DNA of 6,359 nt from Chloroflexia bacterium (lineage in GTDB: Bacteria > Chloroflexota > Chloroflexia > Thermomicrobiales > JALYUS01): the NCBI GenBank assembly GCA_025924435.1, contig JAICIL010000266.1, positions 1-6,359 of the forward strand, given 5' to 3'. The position numbers and the translations under genes are program-made. Under the pieces are notes generated by a model. The model saw only the letters and a list, made by a program, of their open reading frames with translations. It was not told the DNA's origin and ran no database searches. Positions 5,234-6,359 of this stretch are shown here, one piece after another. How positions within the stretch are numbered: position 1 is the first letter of the stretch; every line of letters begins with the position of its first letter.

Positions 5234-5261
5234 GCGGGCATCCGTCTGGTCAGATGCCCGC
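5234..5261 (+). terminator. Hairpin after the BON gene, possible terminator
   Basis: GCGGGCATC (5234-5242) pairs perfectly with GATGCCCGC (5253-5261) around a 10-nt loop. The loop includes TCTG, which can pair with CAGA across the base of the 3' arm as an alternative fold. It lies 26 bp after the BON stop. No T-tract follows, so termination would be factor-dependent or weak. It overlaps the -35 of the next gene's promoter. Confidence 0.4.
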
Positions 5262-5275
5262 GCGCATCGTATGAT
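5247..5275 (+). promoter_or_regulatory. Candidate promoter of the DUF3445 gene
   Basis: TGGTCA (5247-5252, four of six to TTGACA) and TATGAT (5270-5275, five of six to TATAAT) are separated by 17 bp. Transcription would start near 5282, leaving about 41 nt to the GTG at 5323. The -35 sits in the loop of the hairpin at 5234-5261. This start point also argues against the in-frame GTG at 5284, which would have no room for a ribosome binding site. Confidence 0.5.
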
Positions 5276-5322
5276 CTCCGCCAGTGGAACGTACCACGCG
5301 AGCCACCGGAGGAGACCGTTTC

Positions 5323-6264
5323 GTGCTGAAGCATCTCGCGCTCGATGAAGGCGCGTACGACCTGAAGATGAATGTCCGGCAACTCGCGCCGGATTGCATC
5401 ATTGACGTTGACCCCGCCGCGTACGCGCGGGAATTGGCACTGAAAGACGAGATTCTCGCCGGCGACGCGCGCTATTACTACCAGACCCTCCCCGGCACCG
5501 AGGCGATGCAGTGGGAGACGATTGAAATTCTGCTGCCGAATATGGCGCGGTTCTATCCGGAGCATTTCACACTGACGACGGACGGCGACCGCTGGCGCTG
5601 GGCGAACCGGCTCCTGGATACCGAGACGGCGTTCACGCTCGGCGATCCGGCGACGCTGCCCTTACCGCCCCTCGATTGGGTCGGGCGGCAGGTGCAGGAA
5701 GACCTCTGCGTGATGGACGGCAACGATCCGGGCAGCCCGCTCGTCGCGGGGCATCTCTGCTTCGCCTCCGGCTGGTGCCTGGACGACAAGATGGGCCGGT
5801 CGTTCCTCGCCATCCATGGCCCGGTGCCGCTCTTCGCGGAGAAGATCGGCCGCCCGGCGGACCTGATGATGCAGCGCGTCAAGGTGGGCCGCCCGACCGC
5901 CCGCGTCAACTGGACGATCCATCCGTCCGACCGCCTGAACTGCGCGCCGGTGATGAAGCGGCGGTACGCTTTCGAGCACGAGGGGATCACGCCGGAAAAC
6001 GCGGGCGAACGATATTATCTCCGCTCCGAGTGGCAGACCTTCGTCCGCTACCCGCGCACGAAGGCCGTCCTCTTCACGATCCGCACGCGCGTCACGCCCC
6101 TCGCGGACGCCCTCGCCGATCCCGACGACGCCCGCCGCCTCGCCACCTTGATCCGCACGATGCCGCCCGCGATGCTCGCCTACAAGAGCCTGACGCGCCA
6201 CGCGGGCACGCTGCTCGCGTACCTTGATGCGCGCGGGGCAATAGTGGAGAGTGTTACGCTATGA
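5323..6264 (+). CDS. DUF3445 / heme-dependent oxidative N-demethylase family protein
   Basis: This 313-aa protein matches the DUF3445 family (heme-dependent oxidative N-demethylase, HODM-like). Characterised members use a heme to remove a methyl group oxidatively from dimethylamine-type substrates. Family signatures are visible in order: KMNVRQL near the N-terminus (15-21), LPGTEA, VQEDLCVM (124-131), LCFASGW-LDDKMGRSFLAIHGPVP (145-169), NWTIHPSD (186-193), LRSEWQTFVRYPRTKAVLFTIRT (233-255) and MPPAMLAYKSL (280-290). I chose GTG 5323 because GGAGGAG (5308-5314) lies 8 nt upstream. GTG 5284 has no ribosome binding site and sits at the predicted transcript start. No reductase or ferredoxin domain is fused and none lies upstream, so the electron donor must be encoded elsewhere or downstream. 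Family membership is clear from motifs; the real substrate is unknown. Confidence 0.88.
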   Translation: MLKHLALDEGAYDLKMNVRQLAPDCIIDVDPAAYARELALKDEILAGDARYYYQTLPGTEAMQWETIEILLPNMARFYPEHFTLTTDGDRWRWANRLLDTETAFTLGDPATLPLPPLDWVGRQVQEDLCVMDGNDPGSPLVAGHLCFASGWCLDDKMGRSFLAIHGPVPLFAEKIGRPADLMMQRVKVGRPTARVNWTIHPSDRLNCAPVMKRRYAFEHEGITPENAGERYYLRSEWQTFVRYPRTKAVLFTIRTRVTPLADALADPDDARRLATLIRTMPPAMLAYKSLTRHAGTLLAYLDARGAIVESVTL

Positions 6265-6347
6265 GCAGATGGATCGGTAGCGCGGGGGGTGTGAGAGAGC
6301 AGCGGGGGGGGCCGGAGGGAGCGCCGCCCGCCCGGGGGAGGGAGTGA
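6261..6347 (+). CDS. Possible start of a downstream gene (MSRWIGS...), unreliable
   Basis: ATG 6261 overlaps the DUF3445 stop in ATGA, the usual sign of translational coupling, with GGAGAG (6246-6251) about 9 nt upstream. The frame reads MSRWIGSAGG and then becomes Gly/Arg/Pro-rich nonsense until a TGA at 6345-6347. From about 6278 the bases look like a low-quality contig end, so the true reading frame is probably lost. If real, the gene could encode a partner of the N-demethylase-like protein. Confidence 0.25.
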   Translation: MSRWIGSAGGVREQRGGPEGAPPARGRE

Positions 6348-6359
6348 GGGCCCCCCCCC
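6278..6359. other. Low-complexity G/C-homopolymer contig end
   Basis: The last 80 or so bases are runs of G broken by A or T, then a terminal run of nine C. Nothing upstream has this texture. It looks like degraded sequence at a contig edge rather than biology, and no feature in it should be trusted. Confidence 0.7.

Noticed and set aside
5284..5322. Earlier GTG start for the DUF3445 protein
   Set aside because: It has no ribosome binding site, sits at the predicted transcription start and would add 13 residues before the conserved region.

Overview
The window is a short, very GC-rich bacterial segment, probably a whole small metagenomic or draft contig. It opens with a fold-back inverted repeat and closes in low-quality-looking poly-G/poly-C sequence. 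Strong GGAGG-type ribosome binding sites precede almost every gene. Codon choice is heavily GC-ended, and the intergenic spaces hold C-rich/G-rich hairpin repeats. I would guess Armatimonadota or Chloroflexota on style alone; no marker gene here fixes the phylum.

Layout. 1-246: an almost perfect inverted repeat (two 110-bp arms, one mismatch, 26-nt loop) carrying a heptamer array plus the promoter and ribosome binding site of the first gene. 250-2534 (+): a two-gene ABC-2 exporter operon, an ATPase with a C-terminal accessory region followed by a NatB/YhaP-like permease. 2535-2928: a 394-bp intergenic region of lower GC with three hairpin repeats and, between them, an orphan transcription unit. 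That unit has a perfect -35, a candidate structured RNA and a 10-codon ORF, with no recognisable gene downstream. 2929-4059 (-): queG, epoxyqueuosine reductase, the last step of queuosine synthesis. 4060-4222: divergent spacer with another copy of the hairpin repeat and a second, unrelated hairpin. 4223-4621 (+): a single-domain VOC (glyoxalase/dioxygenase-fold) protein. 4785-5207 (+): a soluble single-BON-domain protein. 5323-6264 (+): a DUF3445 / heme-dependent oxidative N-demethylase family protein with its own promoter. A downstream gene may start in a 4-base ATGA overlap at 6261, but it runs into unreliable sequence.

Apart from the ABC pair, the genes are functionally unrelated housekeeping or accessory genes and do not look like one pathway. 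The parts most worth a second look are non-coding: the inverted repeat at the left edge, the orphan promoter/RNA/short-ORF unit at about 2592-2790, and the dispersed hairpin family, one copy of which merges into the queG ribosome binding site. I found no convincing new defence, mobile or biosynthetic system.
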